This document shows positions 36,322 to 47,206 of a DNA stretch of 64,000 nt, in pieces. The number at the start of each line of letters is the position of its first letter. The first letter of the stretch is position 1. Source of the stretch: Chaetomium olivaceum (Eukaryota > Ascomycota > Sordariomycetes > Sordariales > Chaetomiaceae). The notes below the pieces were generated by a model, which was not told the origin of the DNA, searched no databases, and worked only from the letters and a program-made list of their open reading frames with translations. A program made the position numbers and the translations under genes. The stretch covers positions 124,001 to 188,000 of the forward strand of contig JAYWVB010000057.1 of assembly GCA_039881045.1 (NCBI GenBank), written 5' to 3'.

Positions 36322-36402
36322 CAGGCCTCTGAAATGCTCTGCCTTAGGTAGTCTCGGGGGGTTAGGCGCTGTGGAGGGCCATGCAGAGGGCCCTGCGAGA
36401 GG

Positions 36403-36418
36403 ATAGTAATAGTAATAT
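36403..36418 (+). repeat. Target-site duplication, right copy
   Basis: ATAGTAATAGTAATAT, identical to 31314-31329. Confidence 0.85.
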
Positions 36419-36541
36419 GAAGAGAATAAAGCGAAGATACACGTGAATTAAGGTAGGTTTGGTCCCGAAACATTGGTGGTGCCCTGAAGGAGATACATAT
36501 GTCATGGTGTGATGATACCGCAGCGACGAAGCGACGAAACG
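36419..36541 (+). repeat. Dispersed repeat copy 2, right part
   Basis: Continues the homology to copy 1 (minus strand) from GAAGAGAATAAAG through CCCGAAACATTGGTGGTGCC to GACGAAACG. It ends about 14 bp before the stop codon of the next gene. Confidence 0.8.
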
Positions 36542-36554
36542 CCATCCATTATTA

Positions 36555-38083
36555 TCATGCGGCCGTATTCCAGCGGGAACCCACGGCCAGCAGACGTTCC
36601 AAGAGATCCAGCTCAAAATCTGGACCGCTGAGCTCGTGAATAGCAGGCAACTCGGCGGGGATGGTTGATGAATCGTAGTCTACTTTCAACGACAGCTCTT
36701 CTAGCTCAAACGAGAAAGCATCAAAAATGGGGTCGGGATGGCCTAAAGTATGAGCAACAGAAGCCGATGACACCGATGACACCGGGGCCCACCGCGGCTC
36801 GCGTAGGTCAAGATCTGCGTCGTTAACGTCATGACCAAACCTAGAGACATGACTAGCGCCATCAGTCGCACTGCTGGTCAGAGTGTGCTGTACATCGCGG
36901 TGGATATCAATGCGCTCCCAATGCTCTAGGCCACCTTTCTGCCGCATATAAAGGTAGGCCGGGATAGTGATGGGAAATAGCGCGATGCCGAGCACAACTG
37001 CGAGCGCTATACCTGCACCTTTTGCACCCTTCTTTGCCACCTCGGCCGCCTTATCCCGCTTTCTTGGGTCAGCGGGAGTTGCGGATGCAGCCGAGGAGGG
37101 CGCGGTAGTAACAGGTACGGCGACCGGGGTCACAGGATGGCTTGGAGGCATGCACGAAGGTTCGCGTAACATCGACCGTGTGTCAGAATTACCCGAACCC
37201 GCCTGGTTGTGGAGATGAATTGCCGAAGAGGAGGTGGCTGCTTGCCTGGGGGACTCGGCCTTGGGTGTATCCAGTGGGCTATCACGAGCTGACTGCTTGT
37301 GGGGCGACAAGTCAGTTGTATATCGCAAAACGTGTCCCAACCCTTGATCTGATAGGTGCTGTCTATCTTCTGTTGCGCTTTCCGGTGGCAATGGATACTC
37401 TGGGACGTCTTGAGAACGACCCGGTATGGTTATGAGGTCGCCGCTGTCAAGCGTAGTATTGGAGCCCACCTTCTCGACTAGTTTGTCGTACTTTCTTTTC
37501 TCTTCGAGGTATTTCCGAGTGTAGTGTTCCTTTTCAGCCATGAGCTGTCGGATGCGTTCACGGTGAACTGTAATTAAGGGATCTTCTGGTTGTCTGTGGA
37601 TCTTAATTGGTCATTTATAACCAGAAAGCCCGAACTTCACACTTACGCTGTCCGTATTTGTGCTCCGTAGACAATAACGGCCATCAGCAAATTCAGACTG
37701 CCCTTCATACGGTCAAGATTGGATCTTAGAAGCTCGATCTTGGACTCCTTAAAGTAAATGGTCCATTTCGCCATGTTGCCGCTGCTTTTGATCTTGTCGA
37801 TGACATCTTTCATGGCCTTAAAGATTGCTTCGCATTCGGCGACAGCATCTCTGGCGAGTCGAGTAGCATCCTCGGAGACTATCACTTGTACCTCGCTCTA
37901 TTCCAACTGGGAACCGAGCTGGGAGATAATTCGGGCCGTGAAATCGATGTCTTTATCTAGCCCCCTTAACCTTTTGTCGGCGCCGGTCACTGCAGTCCCA
38001 TAGTCGTGGAGTGTCCGGGACAAGGCCAACCCGAAAGACGCCACTTGGACGATGGAAGATATCAAGGACAAAAGCTCCGCCAT
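36555..38083 (-). pseudogene. HeLo-like N-terminal domain membrane protein, one in-frame stop
   Basis: Two exons: 38083-37647 and 37593-36555. The N-terminus MAELLSLISSIVQVASFGLA followed by LSRTLHDYGTAVTGADKRLR is the fungal HeLo-like N-terminal domain found at the front of NLR-type and related proteins. The pattern continues with VQVIVSEDATRLARDAVAEC and WTIYFKESKIELLRSNLDRM. Between the two parts stands a single TAG (codon 62, 37900-37898) in an otherwise unbroken frame, in a position where the family has one residue. CAG to TAG would explain it. Exon 2 adds a coiled segment (AEKEHYTRKYLEEKRKYDKL), a Ser/Pro-rich linker and one membrane helix (GIALAVVLGIALFPITIPAY), then an acidic tail. 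No NACHT or kinase part is present. Either a null allele, a base error, or a read-through stop. Confidence 0.65.
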
Positions 38084-38800
38084 GGCCGGAAAAACATTTC
38101 GAAGTCTTCGGTCTGCGCAAGTCGGTGTGGTTGGAGCAAAATCCGAACGGTCGATGAGAAAGGAGGAAAAACCTGGGACATAATGCTGATCCGCCCCGCA
38201 GGGCTGCAAAGCACCCCGCCAGGCATATTATCCGATTTGCGTAGATGGGCGCTTTAATACCGTGGGGAGCATACCCTCGTGTGACATGGAGAAGACTCAG
38301 CCACATTGAAATGCTACCTCAGACAAGGTGAATCCAATGTACACAGTATTGGTCCCTAGTGGCTCAATGGGCGCGGAAGCAACTCTGCCACTTTCTCATA
38401 CGTTATCGCGGCGATGAAACTCGTGGCTGGGTAAGATTATTGCGAATCATATCATCTCATTCCCCCTACCAGGATGTGGTTGTGTCGGTTTTGCGGAAAC
38501 AAGCCCACAATTGCCGTAGGATAGATGTCGATGTCGACAGTTGTGAATGTCGAAGGGAGTTTGGGCACATCGAGTCTCTTTTCAAGATCGAAAACCTCCT
38601 TGTTCTGGCCTGGTGCCGACAAATCGAGGACAATGATAGACACCTAGCTATCACAGTTCTAAAGACCTCGCATATGTCCGACCTCCCCAACCATGGCGAG
38701 TCTGGAATCGGATCAGAGTACAAGAGTACATCATGTATGTACCTAGGTAAAGAAGCAAAAATGTACACCGAGACCAGATGGCAACATCTAATGTCTGCTT
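38084..38800. other. Intergenic
   Basis: Upstream of the HeLo-like gene. No gene recognised; a long ORF here overlaps the tRNA and is judged chance. Confidence 0.5.
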
Positions 38801-38885
38801 TGGACGAGCTGGGAATCGAACCCAGGACCTTTCGCATACAGAGGAGTATGCTAAGCGAACGCTCTACCAACTGAGCCACACGCCC
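38801..38885 (-). tRNA. tRNA-Ala (AGC) with a 12-base intron
   Basis: The minus strand folds as a tRNA. Acceptor GGGCGTG pairs with CTCGTCC and keeps the G3:U70 pair that marks alanine tRNA. D stem is GCTC/GAGC, anticodon stem TTCGC/GCGAA, loop TTAGCAT with anticodon AGC, T arm CTGGG-TTCGATT-CCCAG. A 12-base intron follows the base next to the anticodon, the standard place. The CCA end is not encoded; the discriminator base is A. Confidence 0.92.
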
Positions 38886-39382
38886 GAGGGGATTGTGGTT
38901 GAAAGTAACGGCCGAAGTGTTTTTCTGAGGGCTAATCTTCGTCAGGGGCTGAACCCTAACATTGTTTGGTGGGTTTGTGTGGAACAGTTTCCGAGATGTG
39001 GGTCAGATAATTTTCATGGCTCAAGCATGGACAGGGGGGTTTTGGGACGGTCTGGTTGAGAGTTGAAAACTGAGTTCAGATGAGGAGATTGAGGGTTAGG
39101 GGAAGCCCCTTTTCTTCCTAGGATATGACTTTTTCTGTCCTAAAATTCCCCTCCGCCATCTTCGGTAAGGGTAAACGCCAAGCCTATGATTGGATCAGAG
39201 AAAGGCTTTGTAATATTACCTGTCTATGAAGGAAACAGACTCTAACACACTCATTCCAAAACGCCGTTGACAGATGTCTCCTATACCAGTTTCCCTGCAT
39301 TCCCTCCATCTTTAAACATAGGAAATGGCCCATCAACTCCCGCCTTTCTCTTACATCCTGCCCTACTCTCCTCCCTTCTCCT
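38886..39382. other. Intergenic
   Basis: 5' flank of the tRNA and 3' region of the RTA1 gene. Nothing else is seen. Confidence 0.5.
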
Positions 39383-40545
39383 TCACCTCCCATACGCGCT
39401 CGAGTACCGGTTCTCCCTAGGCACTTCGTAGCCACTACCCTGGCCCCCGACCACCGCAGTCGAGTCACTATCATACTTCCCCGGCATTTTGACGCCGGCG
39501 GGTGCCACGTCAGGGTGAACCGGCAGCATCTGAAAGCTCTCGGCGGTGTTGCGTCCGCTCTCCCCGCTCGACGATGCCAACACCTCCTTGTACCCCGCCA
39601 GCGCGCGGCTAGGGTGGCTCCACAGCAGCACAACAGCAACTAGAAGCATGAGGGCGCCGTCGAGGCCGAGGAGGTAGCCCTCGTTAGACATAAGCACGCT
39701 GTCGTTGCCCATGGCAAACTCGATCATGCGGAAGACGGACCGCACCATCACCAGCACGCTGCTAATGTACAGGGCGATGATGAGCTGTCGCCAGGGACCG
39801 GTGACGGAGTAGGAGCGCGCGGTGGGGTTGGCAGAGATGCGGCGGTGGAAGAGGATGGTGGTGATGATGAAGAAGCCAAAGAAGATGATTTGGACGGCGA
39901 GGCCGGCCAGGATGACATTCTCGGCCATCTTTTGGTCGTCTTTGGTTTTGGCTACGGCCATGAGGCCACCGCCTGGGAGTGGGTGGTTAGTACCCATAAT
40001 CCAACGTTCTGGTTGTGTGAATGGTTTGCGCCACTCGTGCACTTACCAGCCCCTTGCGCCATAAACGACAGCACGTCGCCCGTCACGAAGATTTTGGTCA
40101 TCCACTTCGTCCTGATCAACGCGTATTCTTCAGCTCCGAGCAGGCGGATTAGTCGGCCGAGAATCATGTAGATGGACGCGGCGAGTAGTGCGGGACCGAG
40201 GAGGATGAGGAGGGATTGTAGGATGTAGGCACCAAGCGAGTAGTCGGGGTTTTCCTGTGCGGCAATGGCTCGGCCAATGTAGCCGATCGTCTCAACTGTG
40301 TGTCCTTGGTTAGGTTGTCATGGCCAACAACAGCGCTTCGCCGAGTCTGGATAGAAAACGGGAAACGGCGTACATATGCAGCCCAACAGGAACGGGATAA
40401 ATGACCACGTTCTCCTCCGGAAAAGAAACACGGCGTGGCCTATCGATAACATGGCGAAGAGTACAATGAAGACAATATTGGCTGCTAAACTAGGGTAGTA
40501 ACGGTACAGCTTGAAGCCGCCCTCAAATGCAGGTTCGTCTGCCAT
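39383..40545 (-). CDS. RTA1-like lipid-translocating / resistance membrane protein
   Basis: Seven-helix RTA1 family protein. Members are linked to lipid movement, sphingoid-base export and resistance to stress agents. Three exons: 40545-40374, 40295-40047 and 39972-39383. They join as LLGCIFETIGYIGR and FMAQGAGGGLMA. Family marks are YYPSLAANIVFIVLFAMLS, ETIGYIGRA, GPALLAASIYMILGR, FVTGDVLSFMAQGAGG and RSVFRMIEFAMGNDS. The tail after the last helix is hydrophilic (FQMLPVHPDVAP..SSAYGR). Frame intact; length about 336 residues, normal. Confidence 0.88.
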
Positions 40546-41635
40546 CCTGACTCCTGGACCCGGGACTTTGCTGACTCGTTGGTGTGTCGTCCGCTGGGCG
40601 TGCCGTGCTGATGTGTGAAGGGATCGGTGGTCGTCGTTAATACGTCACAATGATCTTGAAGAAGTGGAATGGGACCGCGATGTTCGTCGAAGATCCCGAA
40701 AGAAGGGTGGAAACTTCAAGGGAATCGTGGATGGAATTCCGTCTTCATTTTAACCTCCGGGCACAACAGCAGGCTGCAGATCCTGGTTCCCCCCGTTTCC
40801 AAATTCGGCGGCAACACCGACTGACGCGCGTCAGCTCCATGTTGCTACCAAGAGAGAAGGCAGTGGGACAATATTCTAGTCAAAACTCTGGCTGAGCCGC
40901 CAGGGCGGGCAGTGTTGGAGGATGGGTTCGGATTGTGCTCGCCCGTAAGGAATGGCCTTGGGGCGGGGACTCCCGAATACGCGTATCGTCGTGTTGAATC
41001 CGTGTCGAATCACAGAGCAGCCTTTACGGCGGAGACCCACCGTTTTGACTTTTTGCTTGACTTCCACGGGCGGGTGATCCTTGTCCAGCCAAGCCTGCCA
41101 CGAACCCGCGTATCTCCGGAAGTGGGCCGCGTCCATGGCGACTCTCGCCCAGCTGTTTGAGTGCACAGCCGCCGGCATGATCATCGGATGCATGTCTTTC
41201 TGACCTTCGTAGTGGTCCCTGTTGTTGGATCAAGTCCCATATCTCAAACAGCTCGTGTTGTGATAGGTATGCACTCGTCCTCCGTGCTGCGCGATGGAGA
41301 GAATCAATAATCCACAGGCGTCAACATTCAGGTTCGTTTCAAAATCAGAGCCAAATATATAAGGTACCTACTTCCATTATCCGTTCTTGTTCTCTCTAAT
41401 AAGATAGCGAGGCGTAGGTTTGGGTCACTTATAGGCAACGGAAGAAAAAAAAAGAAGAAGAAAAAAAAAGAAAAAGAAAAAAGCCTTACTCATAGTGAAC
41501 TTGCAACGCTTTCAAAAGGTGATGTTGTTTATTGGAAATCTTCAAAAGAACATTGTTTCGCAGTTTCTAACTTTTCCTTCCGCCCGGACATATCCCAGAC
41601 ATTATGTACACCAAAACTCTTAGCATCCCGGGATA
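40546..41635. other. Intergenic, with purine tract
   Basis: No gene recognised. A purine-only low-complexity tract (A with G) lies at about 41441-41482, downstream of the DUF4360 gene. Confidence 0.5.
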
Positions 41636-42355
41636 TCAACACCTCCTCCACTGAATGGCAACACGAACAGTGAGCTTGCTGCTGATGCGATCGACCTATC
41701 CATTTTGTCAACATGACGGTTCCACATTGAACCGGAATTACTTTCACCTACCGCGATGAGGGCCCGGTCTTGTGTAGGGGAGATGGAGCATTGCGTGTTC
41801 ATGTTCAAGATGGCCGTGGAGCCGCCGCAAGGCGACCAAGCAACCACGCTTGGGTTGGCCGACAGCGAGAACGCCCCTTCGCGCGCCCCCTTTAAGTCGA
41901 TACCATAGTTGACTTCGCCTGAGGCGCCAGTGAAAGAGAATGTGTTATCGCACTGCCCCTCGGTTCCGGCAGGGATGAAGGCGTAACCCTTCATGTCGGC
42001 GTTGATTGTAGAGAACCTAGGTGGTGAAATAGAGTCAGCTTTGGAGGTGGTGATGCATCTTAGGGTAAACATACTGGAACCCGGCATCGTATTCAAGGTT
42101 CAGCGTCAACTTGCAGTTTTTTCGCCAGTCGGCTGCCATGGTTCCTGGGCCAGTCTTGACGACATATTCCGAGAGCCTGATCTCGAACGCCGTATTTGAC
42201 GCGTCGGTTCGGACATCAGCAGTGCCATAAGGGCAACCGCTGCCCAACACGGAAGCCCCAACGACTCGAAGACCTTGTGGCGCGGCTTCGGCTTGAAGAG
42301 GCAGGCTGGCGACAAGGGAAGCGGACCCCAAAGCGAGGAGAGAGGTAAGAAGCAT
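41636..42355 (-). CDS. DUF4360 secreted protein
   Basis: Small secreted protein family of unknown function, common in ascomycetes. Three exons: 42355-42075, 42016-41752 and 41650-41636. Signal peptide MLLTSLLALGSASLVASLPL. Family blocks are VLGSGCPYGTADV, WRKNCKLTLNLEY, NADMKGYAFIPAGTEGQC and SPCGGSTAILNMNTQC. The tiny last exon gives the family-typical end WRRC and stop. This is why I prefer the splice at 41751 (GTAGGT..TTCAG) to the read-through ORF. Conserved cysteines suggest disulphide bonds. Confidence 0.8.
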
Positions 42356-43453
42356 TTTTTATAATTGGTGTAAGATTGAAGGAATCCAGAGGTCTGCAAC
42401 AGCTTGGAGTTTTGCGAGAGCTTAGGGTGATGGGAAACCAAGGAGAAAATCGTGAAAGATGAGAAAAGTTGGTCATTCAAATAGAAGACATGATAGGTTG
42501 CCTCGGTGTAAGAGAGAATGTAAATGTCAAATTGGGCTTTTGCTATCACGGGAAAAAGACGGGTCCAACCAAATTACCGGGCATAAGGTCGCCGCCCATA
42601 ATTAGTTCGTCCGGTCTGGCCTCTGGTAGTCCCCCAAGCATGTCAGCAAGCCAGGGCAGGGTGCATGATAAGCGAGCTTTCCAATATAATCTGACAGATT
42701 TTGAGGATCCAGCGGCAAAATCCACCGGCGGAAAAGGAATTTTGTTGCCCGCATATTAATTGAGTACTCACGAAATCCGTTGTTGGTAGCCAACGAAATA
42801 CTACTTTGTCAATATACGGTTTCCAGCGTCGGTTCTGTTCATGTTGGATAAATGGCTCCCCTCTATTCAAAATCAGCCGTATGCCCAAACAGAGAATAAC
42901 TAACTCAGCGTTAAGTAGTGTACTAAATACGAGGATATTAAATGCTCCAAGTATAGAAATAGCACTATGCAACTCATATTGTAAGGTATTCCAATTTTAA
43001 ATCAATCTTTCTGAGTACCTGGTTAGCATCCGTGATTCGTTCCAGTTTGTGAGGTCTCGGTCTGCCCAACGCCCCCGTTCGGTCGCTGTGAATGTGATTC
43101 ACAAGGTGTTGAGAGAGTGAATGCGCACTCTGTAGTCGAGCTGACGTCTGCTGGCGCTGAGGTTAAGAAATGATGTTTATCATCTCCGGAGGATGTTCCA
43201 GTTCCCAATGACTGCAGCACCTTGGTTCTCAACGGCCGGTTGGCTTAGTTTAAGTCATGGTCAGTGCTCGTCATCTTCGGGACGGCCCGCTGAATACCGA
43301 GACATTGATCAACATGACCTGGGTCAAGATACCCAAAACAATGGGTCATGCGTTGGGGCGATAACCTGGTTTGGGGGGTATACTAAACAAACACTTTCTA
43401 TACTACGTGATGCTTGATAACTCATGGCCCCTCCCAAGCAACTTGACAGTAAA
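42356..43453. other. Intergenic, AT-rich middle
   Basis: Divergence-free gap between two minus-strand genes. The part at about 42760-43020 is distinctly AT-rich. An ORF in it (42643-42972) has no recognisable features and is not called. Confidence 0.5.
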
Positions 43454-45090
43454 TTACGACCTAACACGCACAGGGTAATCCCCATTCTCGTCCAAGGGAC
43501 CCCACACAAGGTCAGGGTGGGACAGCGGATCAGGGAAAAATCTCTTGACAGGGTTCAGCTCAACCTGAGAGATGCGGACAAGAATATATGCGTTGAGAGG
43601 GTCACCGCTGTACTGGTTCATCTGTGGTTTCAGCGTTAGTGCAAGAACGCGAGCCCACGGCGTAGACTATAACTCACCAACCGCACTTGGTTTTTGCCCA
43701 CAAAGAATGTTGCGCCACATCCAGCAGGAGTGGATTTCACCTCGAGGTGATATCTCGTGCCAGCGCGCCAGTCAGGAGAAATTTCGGCCCCGGCGTTGGC
43801 GAGTACCTGTAACAGCCGTCCGTCGTGATCGTCATAAGTAAAGTCGGCGTAGTCTTTCTCGCGCTTGGTGAATTCCGGACAGTCGGCGTAAGCTCGTAGC
43901 CTGCTGGTCCAATTCTCGTAAGTCCATCCGGGTAGTCGGCCCTCAAGCCATGAGTGTACCTACGGCTGATTGTTAGTTACTTGCGGGGGCAAGGGTGAAT
44001 TCCAGGGGATTGGTATGTACATACCTGGCGTTCTCCATTCAACCCAATTTTGTTGTTTCTGGTTAACTGAGGATTACCTGGGGGTTTCAAAGAGCCGTGG
44101 CTAAATTCCTGGTTTCGAGCCACCTGAGAAGTTGGAGAACCCCAGGATTCACGGCGGCTCGGATACCCCGAGGGTTCATTAGGGCTGCTAATCGCGCCAG
44201 CGCAAGACAGTAACCGTAGCCCTGCGCCAACGAACAAGATGATGATAGCCGGGCCTCCGTGCTCGCTGGTGTCAAGTATCCCATGCACGCCATCTCTCAT
44301 GGACAGCACGGCGAGCGTTCCGGCGGCAATCGCTATCAACGAGCTCAAGGACGGCACCATGTAAGAATGCCTTTTCTTGGGCCCGTTGAGTAAGCATAGA
44401 GCAATGAGGGGACTGGCGGCATCCAAGATGATGGCGACGATAACCAGTGCGGCGCTGGCTTTGGTTTGGGCAGCGACCCTCGCTTCGTTAGCAACGAGTC
44501 TGTTTGGGCTGATATTGCTCAGCGTAGCATTCCAGGAGGACACAATCTCGTTGATGCGTTGTCCTTGGTCGTTGCCCAAACGGTTGGTCAGCGAATCCTC
44601 CAAAGTGCTAATGAGGTTCTTGGTTGGCGGGAAGGCGCGCCGACAGCTCGTCTCGCCCGTGGTCTCGAAGACATCGCATATCCCTGTATACGTACCAAAC
44701 TTTGGGTTAGGACTAAGTGGTTCAAGTCGACTAAGACTGGTGCAATCATACCTGACATTCCCCAGTACCAGTAGGTTGGTAGCTCGGCGGAAAAAGGGAA
44801 TTGAGTTTTGTTGCTGCCATCAGTCATGGCCAGGTTATGTAGTCCATCGGCTAAAAGAGTCACGTTGACTCGATAAAGACAGATGTTTCGAGTGGCTGGT
44901 GATATGCACGAGATTAGGAACACAACATTTGCAGCAATGCTCACTTTCCGACGTTAGCATGTTATCCCGTGCTCCTAGGCATGAGACATGAAAAGGTAAA
45001 CCTGCTCCGGGCAAGCCTTCACCGGGTGAACATTCCTCTGGGGAACTTACAGAGGGCAAAGCCAGTGATCCATGGGCCGGAATATCTCAT
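43454..45090 (-). CDS. Four-helix membrane protein fused to a NO-VEIN C-terminal (DUF3883) domain
   Basis: Five exons: 45090-45051, 44943-44752, 44683-44025, 43959-43678 and 43621-43454. All have GT..AG introns with matching phases, giving about 446 residues. The N-terminal half has a SUR7/PalI-like layout: one helix (ALLSIAANVVFLISC), an extracellular loop with two Cys around CDVFETTGETSC, then three helices (SAALVIVAIILDAASPLIAL, SLSSLIAIAAGTLAVLSM, AIIILFVGAGLRLL). The C-terminal part is IGLNGERQVHSWLEGRLPGW, ENWTSRLRAY, ADFTYDDHDG, YHLEVKST and FFVGKNQVRLMNQY. This is the NOV_C/DUF3883 pattern, with an acidic residue followed by E-V-K as in restriction-endonuclease-like folds. Nuclease activity is inference. 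The splice between membrane part and domain (44024-43960) is clean, but a transcript would prove the fusion. Confidence 0.72.
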
Positions 45091-46449
45091 GATAGATGAG
45101 AGAGTCAATGCACGCAGGGCGCACTTTCAGCACCAAACGCTTACCAAGAAGGCGTTGTTGAAGGCCGAATAGTTATGATGTTATCGAAGTTTGGAAAAAG
45201 GGAGTCCCCGAGAACAATAAACGAGCTGGGATTCGGAATACACGCACGCTTAAGGCGCCTCATCCCCCAGAGCCCTGCCTGGTAATCGGCACGTCTTGGT
45301 CGATACTCTTGGCGTTGACGAGGGTAACCTGGAGTCTCGGTAAGATGCAGTTTTTATTGGGAGAACTTTTTGAACTGCGTTGCGGGTGGCTGAACGGTCG
45401 CCCCATGATTTGTTACTGCGACATCTTACCCAGCTTCCCATGCAACGCACAAGCCACAGCCCTCGCGATGAAACGCTAGTGGCGATCACGAACCTCGTTC
45501 TCCAGGAACGGGAAAGCTTAGCGGCCTTTGCTGCAGGCGCCAGGCACGGTTTCATTGTTTACTACTCGGGTGTTCAAACCTTGTCGAGTACAAATAGTTA
45601 TCGGCCAACTTGACAGGAGAGAATGCTGTCTTTGAGGCAGAGGCAGAGTCATAGTCGCGTCTCTTGCTCCATTTCTGTTGGATTCGCCACACGTAACTGT
45701 TGAAAAGTCATGGCACCGGAAACGGTCAATGACACCGGAAACGGTCATGACACCCGGAAACTGACAAGGTACCGGAAACGGATTCATGACATTTTGGCAC
45801 CACAAAGACTCGGATAACCACGGGTTAACTTGAGGAGACAAAGGAGAGATTTAGGATAAAGCCACTTGCTCTGAAGAACTCTGAGAGGAGGAGGGGATAG
45901 ACAGAACAATCGATCAATTCTTTCTCCCCATCTTTCCATCTGAATATCGTTTCCAACAATTTCTTTAGCCTGTTATGGCCAGCAGCCTCTGGAGTTTTAA
46001 TCGAGCCCATGATGATGGTTACAAATGGGACAACTTCAAAACCTTCTACCGCTCCGCTTTTCGCTAGGGACTAATCACATTGAGGTCTGGATAACCTGCC
46101 GCCCGATATAAAGCTTCGTTGGTATGGTATAGTGAGGAGCTTAAAAGCGCTTCCAATGAAACTGAGGGTTATCGGCGCTGGTATGAAGCAAATCCAAACT
46201 GGTAGCCGAAACCACTACGGTGATCTGCTTTGTAGCCAGCAAAACAGCGACTACATACCTATCTAAAGCTTTCACGAAATATCACCGCCACAGCAAAGAA
46301 ACATGGTAAAGGAATCATGGCCTGTGTGCCTAGCAAACAAATGTATTTGAGAATAAGTGACCCCTAATGTAACAACCTGGAAACTCTCTCTCTCTAAGAT
46401 CCCTAATTTTTCCAACCCTACAACACCCGTATCGCGCCACTCTAGTCGA
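45091..46449. other. Intergenic
   Basis: No gene recognised in 1.36 kb. It contains the four-unit tandem repeat at 45710-45789. A 61-codon ORF (45825-46010, minus) has no supporting feature. Confidence 0.5.
45710..45789. repeat. Tandem repeat, ~19 bp unit x4
   Basis: Four units built on ATGACACCGGAAACGGTC with small changes (ACCCGGAAACTG in unit 3). Confidence 0.8.
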
Positions 46450-47206
46450 TTAGTCGTTGTAGCAAAGACCATTGACCTGGCCGCCGGGGTAGGGGTAGGT
46501 ACTGGGGTACACCGAGCTGGCGTGGTTGCAGTTGCCATAGCCAACCCAGATGCTATACTCCCGGTTCATGTAGATATACCCGGACCGTCCGGCGCGGTAC
46601 CCCTGGCAGCAGTTCAGCTGGATGTCACCAACCATCCGCCCAGCATCCCTGCACGGGATGGACACGGCGTTGCTGTTCTCCTAAGGGGGAGGTTAGCTGG
46701 ATTCACTCTTGTGGGGCATTGGAAGGGAACGTACGCTGCAGATGTAGGTGGCGGTGGTGTCCTTGCAGGTCATGCGGCGGCAGGACTTGGCCGGGGCACC
46801 GCACTGCTGGCCGAGTTTCTTGAGGTCGCTGGCGGCCTGGATCACGCGCTCGTTGTTGCCAACGGCCATGGTCCCGCAGGTGCGGGTCTCGCCGCGCTTC
46901 GCCAGAGCAGAAGCGGCGTCCTCGGGGGCGATCTCGGACGCGACGTAGTCGGGGTTGATGGCCAAGATTTGCGCGTAGATGTCCTGGGTATTGGTTAGGA
47001 GATGGGTGGGCTGTTTGATATGAGGTAGAGTTGCAACTTACTGAAGCATCGCCATGAAGAGTGGTCACGTCCTTGTCGGTCTTGAAGATACGGCCGGTCC
47101 AGGTGATTCCAGAGCCGACGTCGCCAGGCTCGGTGATAGGGCTGAGGGCCGCACCGAGTACAGCAGGGACGGCAGCAAAGGCCAGGAGAATGGACTTGGT
47201 GAGCAT
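46450..47206 (-). CDS. Cysteine-rich secreted protein of unknown function
   Basis: Three exons (47206-47042, 46983-46735, 46680-46450), all phase 0 with GTAAGT/GTACGT donors, give 214 residues. Signal peptide MLTKSILLAFAAVPAVLGAA. The mature part has ten cysteines in segments such as TRTCGTMAVG, KSCRRMTCKDTTATYICSE, IPCRDAG, LNCCQGYRAGRSGY and GYGNCNH. I do not recognise a named family. The C-x-x-x-x-C, SAIYWC-like spacing recalls a broad group of small secreted fungal proteins. Effector or surface roles are possible but unproven. Confidence 0.72.

Larger units (their letters stand above)
31330..36402 (-). mobile_element. Tad-like non-LTR retrotransposon (LINE)
   Basis: 5.07 kb element on the minus strand, bounded by a 16 bp target-site duplication. 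The 5' end is at 36402. The 3' end carries a (TAA)n tail (plus strand 31330-31352, TTA repeats). It contains ORF1 with a zinc knuckle and ORF2 with endonuclease and reverse transcriptase. ORF1 stop and ORF2 start overlap by 11 bases (34929-34939). No RNase H motif (TDGS) was found. Several frame breaks are present in both ORFs, from either decay or base errors. Confidence 0.9.

Noticed and set aside
42643..42972. 109-codon minus ORF in an AT-rich gap
   Set aside because: No homology features, unusual composition, no intron or start context support.
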